NCBI GenBank assembly: GCA_964507025.1
Contig: CAZDOK010000015.1
Coordinates: 1-64,000, forward strand
Reading direction: 5' to 3'
Length of the DNA: 64,000 nucleotides
From: Amarobacter sp964507025
GTDB taxonomy: Bacteria > Chloroflexota > Dehalococcoidia > Tepidiformales > Tepidiformaceae
In this document: one piece after another, positions 1-8,522 of the stretch
How the letters are laid out: every line of letters starts with the position of its first letter
Position numbering within the stretch: the first letter of the stretch is position 1
Translations under genes and position numbers: made by a program
Notes under the pieces: model-generated
Databases searched by the model: none
Told to the model about the DNA's origin: nothing
Seen by the model: the letters and a program-made list of their open reading frames with translations, nothing else

Positions 1-2
1 CC

Positions 3-1490
<1,488 letters not shown>

Positions 1491-1513
1491 TCTCGCCCTG
1501 GCGCGACCATTCG

Positions 1514-1537
1514 GGGCCCCGGAGCAATCTGGGGCCC
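1514..1537 (+). terminator. GC-rich hairpin after hppA
   Basis: Arms GGGCCCC (1514-1520) and GGGGCCC (1531-1537) enclose a 10-nt loop, 24 bp after the hppA stop. There is no T-tract, so termination strength is uncertain. Confidence 0.45.
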
Positions 1538-1553
1538 TCGCCGTGCAATCGCT

Positions 1554-1582
1554 TTCGTCCTCTGTCACCGGGTTGCTACACT
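1554..1582 (+). promoter_or_regulatory. Possible promoter of the pyrophosphatase-like gene
   Basis: An extended -10 type element, TTGCTACACT, ends at 1582. The -35 region near 1554-1559 is weak (TTCGTC). It lies between the hppA hairpin and the next start, which suggests the paralogue can be transcribed on its own. Confidence 0.3.
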
Positions 1583-1661
1583 CCGCCTCTGCCCGGTCGC
1601 CCGGCAGGCCGCAACAGGGGCTCGTGAGCCCCACCTCGCCGCGCTGGAGGATCGATCGCCC

Positions 1662-4061
1662 ATGCTGCTCGCCCAGGTCCTGATCCCCGCGGCCACCGCC
1701 GCTGCGGTTCTCTTCGCTGCATGGTTCTCACTCGACACCCTGAGGCGCCCACACGCCCCGGAGACGTCACCGCTGGCAGAGCTCCACGAGGTTTTCGGCG
1801 CGTTGCTGCTCCGCCAGTTATCCATCCTTGGGGCGGCGGTGGTCGTCGCAGCCGGCGCCACCGGACTCGCCGCCGGCTACCTGGGCGACTCATGGCAGCA
1901 GGGAGCACTGGCCGCTAGCTCACTCTTCGCCGGTGCCCTCTGCTCCGGTCTCGCGGTCCACATTGGAGCCGGGCTCGCCACCTCAGTGGCATCCCGCGTT
2001 GCGACCGGGGCACCCCTGGCGGCCGGGACAGCGATCTCCGCGTCGATTGTCCCGTCCCTGCTCGCCTCTGGACTCGTAACTGGTGCGCTTGGCGGTCTCA
2101 TCGGAGCCGCGACCTGGCTGCTCGACGAGCCGATCGCGCACGCCCCACACCTGGCCGTCGCCTTTGCCCTCGGCACCGGGCTCGTGGCCGCGGTGAGCCG
2201 ACTCACGGGCGGCATCGTCGCCAACGCAGCGGGCCTGGCCGAGTCGCTGACTCCTGTCGATAGCCCGCAACAAGGTCCCTTGTCATCCATCGAGTGCGCC
2301 GCCAGCCTGTCCTTCGCAACCGCCAGGCCAGCCGAAATCGCCGAGTCCACCGCGCTCACCACCCTTGCCGCCATGCTCGTCGGCACAAGCCTCGCCTGGG
2401 CGAGCGGTGAGGCGGGATGGCTCCTGCTGCCGCCCGTGCTCCTGGCCGTTGCCGTGCTCTCCACCATTGCTGGTGGCCTGGCCGCGCAACTGCTCTCCAT
2501 CCGGCCAGCCCGCCCGGATGTCCTTCTCGTCCGCTCGCTCGCCGTCACCGTCGTCCTGGGCATGGCCGGAATCGCAGCGGTCTCCTGGGCGATGCTCGGA
2601 GACGGCTGGTACTGGTTCTTCGGTGCCGCCGCGGCTGGTGTTGTCGCAGCCTTGCTCCTCCTCTTCCTGTTCCGGCTGTCGCCCTTTGGCCCGTGGCATG
2701 CGGCCCGCCGGGTGGCCCGGGCCTCGCAGACCAGCCCGGCCTCGAACGTCCTTACGGGGTTCGCCGCTGGCCTCGAATCTGCAGCCCTCACCGGACTGGT
2801 CGTGGCCGCCGCAGTCGCGACTGGCTACGCCCTCTCCTCGCAGGCCGAGGTCGCCCATGTCACCCCGACCACCGCGGGCCTGCTGGGAGTCGGCCTCGCG
2901 GGCATGGGTTTCTTGCTCCCGGGCCAGCTCATCGCGTCCTGGTCACCCGTAGCGGCCCTCCTGAGCGTGCGGCCTGCTTCCTGGGCTGCCGGCCCGGCGG
3001 GCGAAGGTGAACTCGATGCGCTGCCCGACGCCCCGTCCGCTCCCGGTGCCGATATGTGCGGCCACCTCGCGCGCGCGTATGCCCTTGCCGCGGCCGCGCT
3101 GGCAGTGATGCTGTCACTTCTCGCGTTCTCCGCACTCATCAGGGCGAACCTCGCCTCGGTAGCTCCGGATGACCCCGAGCGGTATGCCGCGCTCGCTCAG
3201 GACCTTGATCTGCTGCAACCCGGGGACGACGTGAAGTTCGCGGCGGCGAATGCCATCGCCGCGCACGTTGCCGGACTCGATGCGCTCCGGGAGTCGATCG
3301 CCGATGACAGCCGCTTCGGCCCACGCGAAGTTGAGCAGCTCGCCGCCGCTACTCGCATCGAGACCGAAGGCATCATCGAGGACCTCATCGACGGCGACAG
3401 CCTGACACCGCGCCAGGCGGCGGGCATCGAGCCGTCACCCCTCTCGCTGCCGCGCTCGCTGCTCATTAGCGGTGCGCGGCCCGAGGTGCTCGCCGCTGGC
3501 TTCGCCGGCCTGGTCCTCGCCTTTCTCGCCGTCGCCGCCGCCATCCGAAGCGTTGGGCGAGTCGCGGCCGGGCTGCTGAGCACCGCGCCTGCCTCGTACA
3601 CCCCCCACGAAGCCCAGGCTGATGCCCCCGCGGGCCTCCCGTCCGTTGCGGGCACGGCCGTTCGATCAGCTGGCGGGCTCCTGGTGCCCCTCTTCATCTG
3701 CGCCATCATCGTGCCCGTCGCCCTCGGCGCCGCGGTGCGCTACTCCCTCGGTGAGTCCGGGAACGAGGGCTGGCTCGTGGTGGCGGGGCTGCTACTGGTT
3801 GGCACCGGCGCGGTGATGCTGGCCGCCGTGCTCGATGGCGCGGGAACCGTCTGGGCTCTTGCAGCCGGAAGCCCCGCCGCTCCCGCGAACCCTGACGACG
3901 CTGCGGCCCCGCCGGCGGGGGACCCGGCCGCGCTCCTCGCCGCTTCCACCGGGGCGGATACCGGGGCGACTTTCCACGATGCCGCGGTGCCCGCCCTGGT
4001 CGCCTTCTCCAAGCTCGTGGCTGCAGCGGCGCTTGCCTTCGCGCCGCTCTTCATCGTGTGA
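1662..4061 (+). CDS. Catalytically degenerate membrane-pyrophosphatase paralogue (pseudoenzyme candidate)
   Basis: 799 aa, mostly transmembrane helices. It aligns by eye with the whole pyrophosphatase fold: the helix before the first active-site loop, a block matching TGPATxIIxGLxxGMxS (here SNVLTGFAAGLESAALTG), a block matching GLLLGGLMPFxFAALTMxAVGRAA (here EVLAAGFAGLVLAFLAVAAA), and the C-terminus (DTGATFHDAAVP ... FAPLFIV). The catalytic residues are gone: the DVGADLVGKVE loop reads AAGLAESLTPVD, the EDDPRNP/DNVGD loop becomes SPQQGPLSS and a loop without aspartates, and the DNAGG loop reads SPVAALL. About 110 residues (roughly 492-602), rich in Asp/Glu and Ala, are inserted where the enzyme has a short loop facing outside. 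SD GGAGG (1646-1650) lies 11 nt before the ATG. It is unlikely to hydrolyse PPi. It may be a partner or regulator of HppA. I know of no named family for it. Confidence 0.75.
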   Translation: MLLAQVLIPAATAAAVLFAAWFSLDTLRRPHAPETSPLAELHEVFGALLLRQLSILGAAVVVAAGATGLAAGYLGDSWQQGALAASSLFAGALCSGLAVHIGAGLATSVASRVATGAPLAAGTAISASIVPSLLASGLVTGALGGLIGAATWLLDEPIAHAPHLAVAFALGTGLVAAVSRLTGGIVANAAGLAESLTPVDSPQQGPLSSIECAASLSFATARPAEIAESTALTTLAAMLVGTSLAWASGEAGWLLLPPVLLAVAVLSTIAGGLAAQLLSIRPARPDVLLVRSLAVTVVLGMAGIAAVSWAMLGDGWYWFFGAAAAGVVAALLLLFLFRLSPFGPWHAARRVARASQTSPASNVLTGFAAGLESAALTGLVVAAAVATGYALSSQAEVAHVTPTTAGLLGVGLAGMGFLLPGQLIASWSPVAALLSVRPASWAAGPAGEGELDALPDAPSAPGADMCGHLARAYALAAAALAVMLSLLAFSALIRANLASVAPDDPERYAALAQDLDLLQPGDDVKFAAANAIAAHVAGLDALRESIADDSRFGPREVEQLAAATRIETEGIIEDLIDGDSLTPRQAAGIEPSPLSLPRSLLISGARPEVLAAGFAGLVLAFLAVAAAIRSVGRVAAGLLSTAPASYTPHEAQADAPAGLPSVAGTAVRSAGGLLVPLFICAIIVPVALGAAVRYSLGESGNEGWLVVAGLLLVGTGAVMLAAVLDGAGTVWALAAGSPAAPANPDDAAAPPAGDPAALLAASTGADTGATFHDAAVPALVAFSKLVAAAALAFAPLFIV

Positions 4062-4066
4062 CCAGT

Positions 4067-4084
4067 GTGTGAGCCGGTTCACAC
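4067..4084 (+). terminator. Hairpin just after the pyrophosphatase-like gene
   Basis: GTGTGA (4067-4072) and TCACAC (4079-4084) with a 6-nt loop, 5 bp past the stop codon. It is a short stem followed by TTCGG rather than a T-run. Confidence 0.35.
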
Positions 4085-4272
4085 TTCGGCGTAGTCGGCC
4101 GTTGTGGGGGATCGATCGATTCCACTACGCTTCCCGGAATGATGTCTCGGAAGCACCCCGCACTTGCCAGCAAGCCGATGCCCGCCGGTATTCTCCCGGC
4201 CATTTCTGGTTGCGCTGGCCAGGTCCGGGGGCGTTCAGGGGCGTAAGCGAACACCTACCCGCTGCAACGCTG

Positions 4273-4300
4273 AAGGGCCCACCCCACCAGGTGGGCCCTT
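4273..4300 (+). terminator. Strong hairpin in the GNAT leader (terminator or attenuator)
   Basis: Perfect 11-bp stem AAGGGCCCACC / GGTGGGCCCTT with loop CCACCA. It lies immediately upstream of the first GNAT's ribosome binding site, so it either ends upstream transcription or attenuates the operon. No T-tract follows. Confidence 0.55.
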
Positions 4301-4325
4301 CGCGTTACCGCCACAGGAGGAACCC

Positions 4326-4856
4326 ATGGTGCCCGGCCCCCTTGAGGGTGAACTCATCCGCCTCCGCGCTCATGAGCCCGAGGATGTCGACCGGGCGTTC
4401 GCCTGGCTCAACGACCCGGAGGTTCGGCAGTTCCTTGGTCGCCAGTACCCCTTCTCCCGTAAGGAGGTGACCGAGCGGCTCCTGGCCGCTCCATCGTTCG
4501 ATGCCGCTTTCTTCGCCATCGTCCGTAAGGAGGACGGCGTCCTCATCGGCGATTGCGGCCTCTTCGATGCGAGCCCCGAGAACCGGGGCGCCACCCTCGG
4601 GATCCAGATCGGCGACAAATCCTGCTGGGAAGGCGGGTATGGCACCGACACAATGCGAACCCTCTGCCGTTTCGGTTTCGAAGTCATGAACCTCCATCGC
4701 ATTCATCTCCATGTCCTCTCCTGGAACGAACGCGCCATCCACGTCTACGAAAAGGTCGGCTTCCAGCGCGAAGCGGTCCTCCGTGACTCCATGTTCCGCT
4801 TCGGGAGCTACCACCAGATTGTCGTCATGGGCCTCCTCCGGGGTGAACTCCGATGA
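4326..4856 (+). CDS. GNAT acetyltransferase, RimJ/SpeG-like (tandem copy 1)
   Basis: 176 aa, single GNAT domain that uses acetyl-CoA to acetylate an amine. It opens with LEGELIRLRAHEPEDVDRAF, typical of the RimJ/RimL and Acetyltransf_3 group. The acetyl-CoA loop lies near GDKSCWEGGYGTDTMR, followed by NLHRIHLHVLSWNERAIHVYEKVGF. ATG 4326 is chosen because AGGAGG (4315-4320) sits 5 nt upstream; the longer open frame to 4164 runs through the hairpin leader. Its stop overlaps the next start by 4 nt (ATGA). The substrate is unknown. Confidence 0.9.
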   Translation: MVPGPLEGELIRLRAHEPEDVDRAFAWLNDPEVRQFLGRQYPFSRKEVTERLLAAPSFDAAFFAIVRKEDGVLIGDCGLFDASPENRGATLGIQIGDKSCWEGGYGTDTMRTLCRFGFEVMNLHRIHLHVLSWNERAIHVYEKVGFQREAVLRDSMFRFGSYHQIVVMGLLRGELR

Positions 4857-5407
4857 CCTCTTCCCCCAATCCTCTGGAAGGCCGCCTGGTTCGCTTGCGG
4901 GCCCGCGAACCGGAAGATGAAGCGGCCTTCCACGCCTGGTTCAACGACTACGCCGTCACCGAATTCCTGGCCGTCCGGTATCCCGTCTCTCATGCCGCCG
5001 AAGGCAACCTGCTGAAAGGGGAAACGGCCATGAGCCACCGGCGCTCTCCGTTCTCGGTCGAGACACTCGGCGACCGCCTCCTCATCGGCAACTGCGAATT
5101 GCGAGTTCCAGCGCCCGAGAACCGCCGCGGCGATCTCGGGATCGCCATTGGCCACCCCGGCTACCGGGACCGGGGCTACGGCACTGACGCGATGCGCACC
5201 CTCTGCAGGTTCGGGTTTGCCATGCTGAACCTCCACCGCATTGAGCTGACCGTCGATGCGACCAATGCGCGCGCTCGTCACGTGTACCGGAAGGTGGGTT
5301 TCGTGGAGGAGTGCCTGCTCCGCGACCACCGGTTCATCGCCGGCTCCTACCGCGACACTGTTGTCATGAGCATCTTGCGCAGCGAATTCCAGGAGGACTC
5401 ACCGTGA
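4853..5407 (+). CDS. GNAT acetyltransferase, RimJ/SpeG-like (tandem copy 2)
   Basis: 184 aa, clearly paralogous to both neighbours (LEGRLVRLRAREPEDEAAF, GHPGYRDRGYGTDAMRTLCRF, LNLHRIELTVDATNARARHVYRK). Its acetyl-CoA loop differs (HPGYRDRGYG against DKSCWEGGYG), so the copies are not recent identical duplicates and may act on different substrates. It is translationally coupled at both ends: ATGA with copy 1 and GTGA with copy 3. Confidence 0.9.
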   Translation: MTSSPNPLEGRLVRLRAREPEDEAAFHAWFNDYAVTEFLAVRYPVSHAAEGNLLKGETAMSHRRSPFSVETLGDRLLIGNCELRVPAPENRRGDLGIAIGHPGYRDRGYGTDAMRTLCRFGFAMLNLHRIELTVDATNARARHVYRKVGFVEECLLRDHRFIAGSYRDTVVMSILRSEFQEDSP

Positions 5408-5952
5408 TGTCGATCTTCGAAGGAAACCTTGTCCGTCTCCGCGCCCGCGAGCCCGAAGATGCCCCGCTCCTCTACAGGTGGTTTAACGACCCCGAGGTCA
5501 CCGAGTTCCTGGCAATGCGCTACCCCCTCTCGATGAAGTCAGAACGCGAGTTCATCGAGCGCGTGTCCTCTCCTGGCTACGCGCACGCAGGCTTCGCCGT
5601 CGAGACCCTCGCCGACAATCGCCTCATCGGTGGGGTCGACCTGCTCAACACCAACCCCGAGAGCCGATCCGCCTCCCTGGGCATCGCCATCGGCGACAAG
5701 ACCTGCTGGGACGGCGGCTACGGCACCGATACCATGCGCACCGTCTGCCGCTTTGGCTTCGAGATGATGAACCTCCATCGCATCCAGCTCGAGGTCTACG
5801 CGCCGAATGAGCGGGCCCGGCATGTGTACGAAAAAATAGGGTTCGTGGTGGAAGGCCGACTCCGGGATGCGCTCTACAAGTACGGCCGCTACCACGATGT
5901 CTTCATCATGTCCCTCCTCGAAGGCGAAATGCGCGATGTTCCGGGTTCGTGA
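5404..5952 (+). CDS. GNAT acetyltransferase, RimJ/SpeG-like (tandem copy 3)
   Basis: 182 aa. It begins FEGNLVRLRAREPEDAPLLYRW and carries GDKTCWDGGYGTDTMRTVCRF and NLHRIQLEVYAPNERARHVYEK; by eye it is closer to copy 1 than to copy 2. GTG 5404 is chosen because it overlaps the preceding TGA (GTGA) and lies 7 nt from AGGAGG (5391-5396). ATG 5407 is the alternative and changes one residue. The last of three coupled GNATs. The acylated target cannot be told from sequence. Confidence 0.9.
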   Translation: MMSIFEGNLVRLRAREPEDAPLLYRWFNDPEVTEFLAMRYPLSMKSEREFIERVSSPGYAHAGFAVETLADNRLIGGVDLLNTNPESRSASLGIAIGDKTCWDGGYGTDTMRTVCRFGFEMMNLHRIQLEVYAPNERARHVYEKIGFVVEGRLRDALYKYGRYHDVFIMSLLEGEMRDVPGS

Positions 5953-6057
5953 CGCGACCGCCGCCCAAGGGAAGCGATCCCCTCTCCGGGGCACCAGTAG
6001 GCCATTAGTGGGACGCGCGATACGCTCCACATCACACCACTGAGGAGTCTCCCCCGG

Positions 6058-6372
6058 TTGTCCATCGAACTCGTCGGCTGGGCAGCCGTGATCCTCACCC
6101 AGGTGTTCTGGATCCCCAACATCACGCGGATCCTTCGGACCCGTGATGTCCAGGGCTACTCGCTGGCAGCCTGGCTCATCATGGTCGCCGGGCTCTCTTG
6201 CTGGCTGGTCTACTTTATCGCCCGGGGCGATATCGTCGGAATTGTTGCGAATATCTGCGGCGTCACCGGCGCGGGCATCACCACTGCCTGTATCTGGGCG
6301 TGGCACCGGCGGCCCCCACGGCTCATCGAGGCTGCCCTCCTGCCCGGCGCTGCGACACTGGATCAGGGTTGA
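6058..6372 (+). CDS. SemiSWEET/PQ-loop family membrane protein
   Basis: 104 aa with three predicted membrane helices and a PQ-loop style motif in the first helix (WIPNITRILRTRDVQGYS), the arrangement of bacterial SemiSWEETs. These dimerise to form small sugar or solute carriers. The start is TTG 6058, with GAGGAG (6042-6047) 10 nt upstream. The C-terminus (about 25 residues) is a charged cytoplasmic tail. It stands alone between the GNAT triplet and the riboswitch. The substrate is unknown. Confidence 0.75.
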   Translation: MSIELVGWAAVILTQVFWIPNITRILRTRDVQGYSLAAWLIMVAGLSCWLVYFIARGDIVGIVANICGVTGAGITTACIWAWHRRPPRLIEAALLPGAATLDQG

Positions 6373-6398
6373 CCCCCATTACGTCGAGCGATTATGCC
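6369..6398 (+). promoter_or_regulatory. Promoter-like element 1 upstream of the riboswitch
   Basis: TTGACC (6369-6374), 18 nt, TATGCC (6393-6398). Its -35 context (ATCAGGGTTGACCCCC) closely resembles the context of the second element 70 bp downstream (ATCAGGGGTTGACACCC). Confidence 0.3.
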
Positions 6399-6438
6399 AA
6401 CTCAGCGGTAAATTTGTGACGAAATTCCCAATCAGGGG

Positions 6439-6468
6439 TTGACACCCTCTATGCTGGATTGGTAGCTT
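6439..6468 (+). promoter_or_regulatory. Promoter for the c-di-AMP riboswitch transcript
   Basis: A consensus -35, TTGACA (6439-6444), lies 18 nt from TAGCTT (6463-6468). Transcription would start near 6475, about 50 nt before the aptamer P1 stem. The -35 is the best match to consensus that I found in the window. Confidence 0.45.
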
Positions 6469-6523
6469 CCGCTAGTCGAAGGCCGTTCGCGTCCTTCACA
6501 GCGCTCGGTTAACAGTGCAACAC

Positions 6524-6655
6524 CTGCCTAGTGCGCCTCATGGCGCAACGGGGGACCCAGTTTCGGGGCGAATTTGGCTGCCGCCCCGCAGTGCAGCCAA
6601 TAGGGCGCCTTCCGCCCGAGCCCGTCAGCTAACCCCGGAGGCAGTTTGGAAGGCC
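6524..6655 (+). promoter_or_regulatory. Cyclic-di-AMP riboswitch (ydaO/yuaA type)
   Basis: The conserved ydaO aptamer pieces appear in order: GGGGGACC near 6553, GGGGCGAAT near 6567, AATAGGGC (6599-6605), then GAGCCCGTCAGCTAAC and CCCCGGAGGCAG (6618-6644). The 3' block closely matches, from memory, the Thermoanaerobacter aptamer whose structure is known (CCCGACAGCUAAC, then UCCGGAGGCA). P1 forms between CTGCC (6524-6528) and GGCAG (6640-6644). A terminator follows directly, so this is an OFF switch of the usual type. The only gene before the next terminator is the zinc-ribbon protein at 6738. Confidence 0.88.
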
Positions 6656-6690
6656 TGGCGAGCAGGTAGCTCGCTTCGAGGTCTTTTTTT
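6652..6690 (+). terminator. Riboswitch-controlled intrinsic terminator
   Basis: Two-part stem: GGCCT (6652-6656) with AGGTC (6679-6683), and GCGAGC (6658-6663) with GCTCGC (6669-6674), loop AGGTA. Seven T residues follow immediately (6684-6690). It abuts the aptamer's 3' end, so c-di-AMP binding would be read out by premature termination. Confidence 0.8.
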
Positions 6691-6737
6691 CTGTCCTCGA
6701 ATCCTATTTGCGTCTCGTGATGAGGAGGATTTCGTCT

Positions 6738-6956
6738 ATGCCGGCTTTGCAGGAAGCCCCGCCCAAGTCTTGCCCCAAGTGCCGCGGCTCGATGATTGTC
6801 GAGCGCGATTGGCACGGCACCTATGGCAGCTGCATCATGTGCGGCTACGTCCACGAAGTGCTTACCAGCCCCCCGGTCGACCTCGCCGCCGAGGAAGCCG
6901 CCCTTCCCCAGCGCCAGCGCCGCCGCCAGCCCTCGCACGGCAAACTGCGGCTCTGA
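6738..6956 (+). CDS. Small zinc-ribbon protein under the c-di-AMP riboswitch
   Basis: 72 aa. Two CxxC pairs (CPKC at 12-15 and CIMC) flank MIVERDWHGTYGS, forming a zinc ribbon. The tail is basic and rich in Gln/Arg (LPQRQRRRQPSHGKLRL), which could bind nucleic acid. ATG 6738 is chosen because AGGAGG (6723-6728) is 9 nt upstream; a TTG at 6708 would also be in frame. Similar short CxxC/ERDYxGxY proteins are, to my knowledge, common in Chloroflexota, with no known function. It is monocistronic between the riboswitch terminator and the hairpin at 6982, which makes it the switch's apparent sole target. Confidence 0.8.
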   Translation: MPALQEAPPKSCPKCRGSMIVERDWHGTYGSCIMCGYVHEVLTSPPVDLAAEEAALPQRQRRRQPSHGKLRL

Positions 6957-6981
6957 GTCGTTCATTCCAGGGTTGAATCCG

Positions 6982-7013
6982 AAGCCCCCGCTCAAACCGG
7001 GGGTTTCGCTTTT
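6982..7013 (+). terminator. Intrinsic terminator after the zinc-ribbon gene
   Basis: AAGCCCCCG (6982-6990) pairs with CGGGGGTTT (6998-7006) around a 7-nt loop, and a short T-run follows at 7010-7013. It closes the riboswitch transcription unit. Confidence 0.7.
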
Positions 7014-7064
7014 CCTACCCGCCCGCACTCCCTATCATTCCCGCCAACAGGGGGCGTAGTCGAA

Positions 7065-7352
7065 ATGCCGTACATCCGTCTCTCCATCGCCAAACCCCGC
7101 CGCGGCCAGGAAGCCCGGCTCGAAGAGCTCATGCGCAAGCTCGACGCCACGCTGAAGCAGCAGCCCGGCTGCCTCTCCAGCTATCTCCTCAAACCCCACG
7201 ACGACAGCGGCGAGATCGCCCGCATCGGCATCTACGAAAACGAGGATGCCGCAGAGGCTGCCGCCAACAACCAGTCCGTGATGGCCCTCCGCTCGGAGAT
7301 TCATCTCGCCAGCGAGCCCGGCCACATCGAGCGCGCCTTCTTCACCCTCTAA
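7065..7352 (+). CDS. Antibiotic biosynthesis monooxygenase (ABM) domain protein
   Basis: 95 aa, a single ferredoxin-like ABM domain (MPYIRLSIAKPRRGQEARLEELMRKLDATLKQQPGCLSSY... split here by family resemblance into the first strand and helix, then the EIARIGIYENEDAAEAAANNQ strand-helix). Members include quinol and heme monooxygenases and many uncharacterised stress proteins. No heme-degrading signature is obvious. It stands alone, with a weak purine-rich ribosome site (GGGGGC near 7050). A TATCAT hexamer at 7033 could be a -10 element. Confidence 0.7.
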   Translation: MPYIRLSIAKPRRGQEARLEELMRKLDATLKQQPGCLSSYLLKPHDDSGEIARIGIYENEDAAEAAANNQSVMALRSEIHLASEPGHIERAFFTL

Positions 7353-7641
7353 CCGGTCGCTCCATGGATATGCACGACTCGGCCGAGGCGTTCACCCCGA
7401 CCGCACTGGTGCCTTCCCCGCAGTGGCCGCGATCGCGCGACCCGGTGGAACCCCGCCCGTTCCCTCGGGATCGCACGCATCACTATGCGGGTTTTTCCCA
7501 ATACGCCAACGAAAGCTCGTCTCTAGACTTCTCGGTGTCTTAAGGGTTTCTACCTTCGGATTCCCTTCAGACCCGTCAGGGAAGCGCGCGAGCCGTCCAA
7601 CCCACGCTCCCCTGCGGCCCAGCCACCAGAGGAGCATCGCC
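7353..7641. other. 289-bp non-coding region before the response regulator
   Basis: I see no credible gene. There is one GGG-TTTTT-CCC palindrome at 7489-7499 and an imperfect hairpin AAGGGTTTC...GGATTCCCTT at about 7542-7567. Either could be regulatory for the downstream regulator gene. Confidence 0.3.
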
Positions 7642-8436
7642 ATGAACACCCTTCGCACCAACGGGCGCACCCCCAGTCTCCGCCCCGGAGCAACCCCGGC
7701 ACCCGTTCACCAGGGCCGGAACCATAACCCCATCCGGATCCTCCTTGTCGATGACCACGCCGTCATTCGCCAGGCCCTCCGCATGCTCCTCGAAAGCCAG
7801 CCCGAACTCGAAGTCGTCGCCGATGTCGAAAACGGCCGCGAGGCCGTCCAGGCCGTAGAACGCCTTCAGCCCGATGTCGTCCTCATGGACGTCGTCATGC
7901 CCGGCCTTAACGGCCTCGAGGCCACCCGGCAGATCCGCCGCTCCTGCCCCGCCACCCGCGTCGTCATGCTCAGCGGCTTCGTCGATGAGGATCAGCTCCT
8001 CGATTCCATCCGCTCCGGAGCCTCCGGCTACATCATCAAGAAATCCGATGTGAGCGAGCTCGTCCTCGCCATCCAGACTGTGCACCGCGGCAATAGCTAC
8101 TTCTCCAGCGCCCTCAGCGAAGGCTTCGACCTCGCCGAAGTTCTCTACCAGGCCAAGCGCTCCGACCAGCGCGCCGGCGTCGATGCCCTCACCAGCCGCG
8201 AACGCGAAGTCCTCCAGCTCATCGCCGAGGGCTATACGAACCAGGGCATCGCCAACGAGCTCTACATCAGCGTCAAGACTGTCGAGGCCCACAAGGCCCA
8301 CATCATGGCAAAGCTCCACGCCCGCAACCGCACCGACCTCATCCGCTACGCCATCCGCAAGGGCATCGTCCGCCTCGAAAGCGTCGAAGAAGCCGAGCGC
8401 ATGCTTGCCGGCGTCGGTGATGCCATCGCCGGCTAG
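7642..8436 (+). CDS. NarL/FixJ-type response regulator at the head of the flagellar locus
   Basis: 264 aa. A Pro-rich leader of about 30 residues precedes a receiver domain (IRILLVDDHAVIRQAL; phosphoacceptor Asp in VVLMDVVMPG; conserved Lys in SGYIIKKSD). The LuxR-type helix-turn-helix is LTSREREVLQLIAEG ... ANELYISVKTVEAHKAHIMAKL. ATG 7642 has AGAGGAG 7 nt upstream; the frame is open further left but without a ribosome site. No histidine kinase is adjacent. Its position directly before the flbD-mot genes makes it the obvious candidate regulator of the palindrome modules at 8523 and 12688, but that is inference. Confidence 0.92.
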   Translation: MNTLRTNGRTPSLRPGATPAPVHQGRNHNPIRILLVDDHAVIRQALRMLLESQPELEVVADVENGREAVQAVERLQPDVVLMDVVMPGLNGLEATRQIRRSCPATRVVMLSGFVDEDQLLDSIRSGASGYIIKKSDVSELVLAIQTVHRGNSYFSSALSEGFDLAEVLYQAKRSDQRAGVDALTSREREVLQLIAEGYTNQGIANELYISVKTVEAHKAHIMAKLHARNRTDLIRYAIRKGIVRLESVEEAERMLAGVGDAIAG

Positions 8437-8459
8437 CCGCCACTCCGCGCACCCCCGCA

Positions 8460-8485
8460 AGAGCCCGGCGACGGCGCCGGGCTCT
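8460..8485 (+). terminator. Terminator after the response regulator
   Basis: An 11-bp perfect stem, AGAGCCCGGCG / CGCCGGGCTCT, with a 4-nt loop, followed by CCGTTTGTT. It separates the regulator from the flagellar transcription unit. Confidence 0.7.
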
Positions 8486-8522
8486 CCGTTTGTTCCCTCG
8501 GCGCGCCACCACCCCCGATTCA

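Larger units (their letters stand above)
4062..4325. other. 264-bp non-coding leader before the GNAT triplet
   Basis: No coding potential seen. It holds two hairpins (4067-4084 and 4273-4300) and a weak promoter-like pair, TTGTGG (4102-4107) and TACGCT (4126-4131) with an 18-nt spacer. The last hairpin ends 14 nt before the AGGAGG of the first GNAT. Confidence 0.4.

Noticed and set aside
4273..4325. T-box or amino-acid riboswitch ahead of the GNAT triplet
   Set aside because: Only one simple hairpin is present; no conserved T-box, lysine, glycine or other aptamer words were found.
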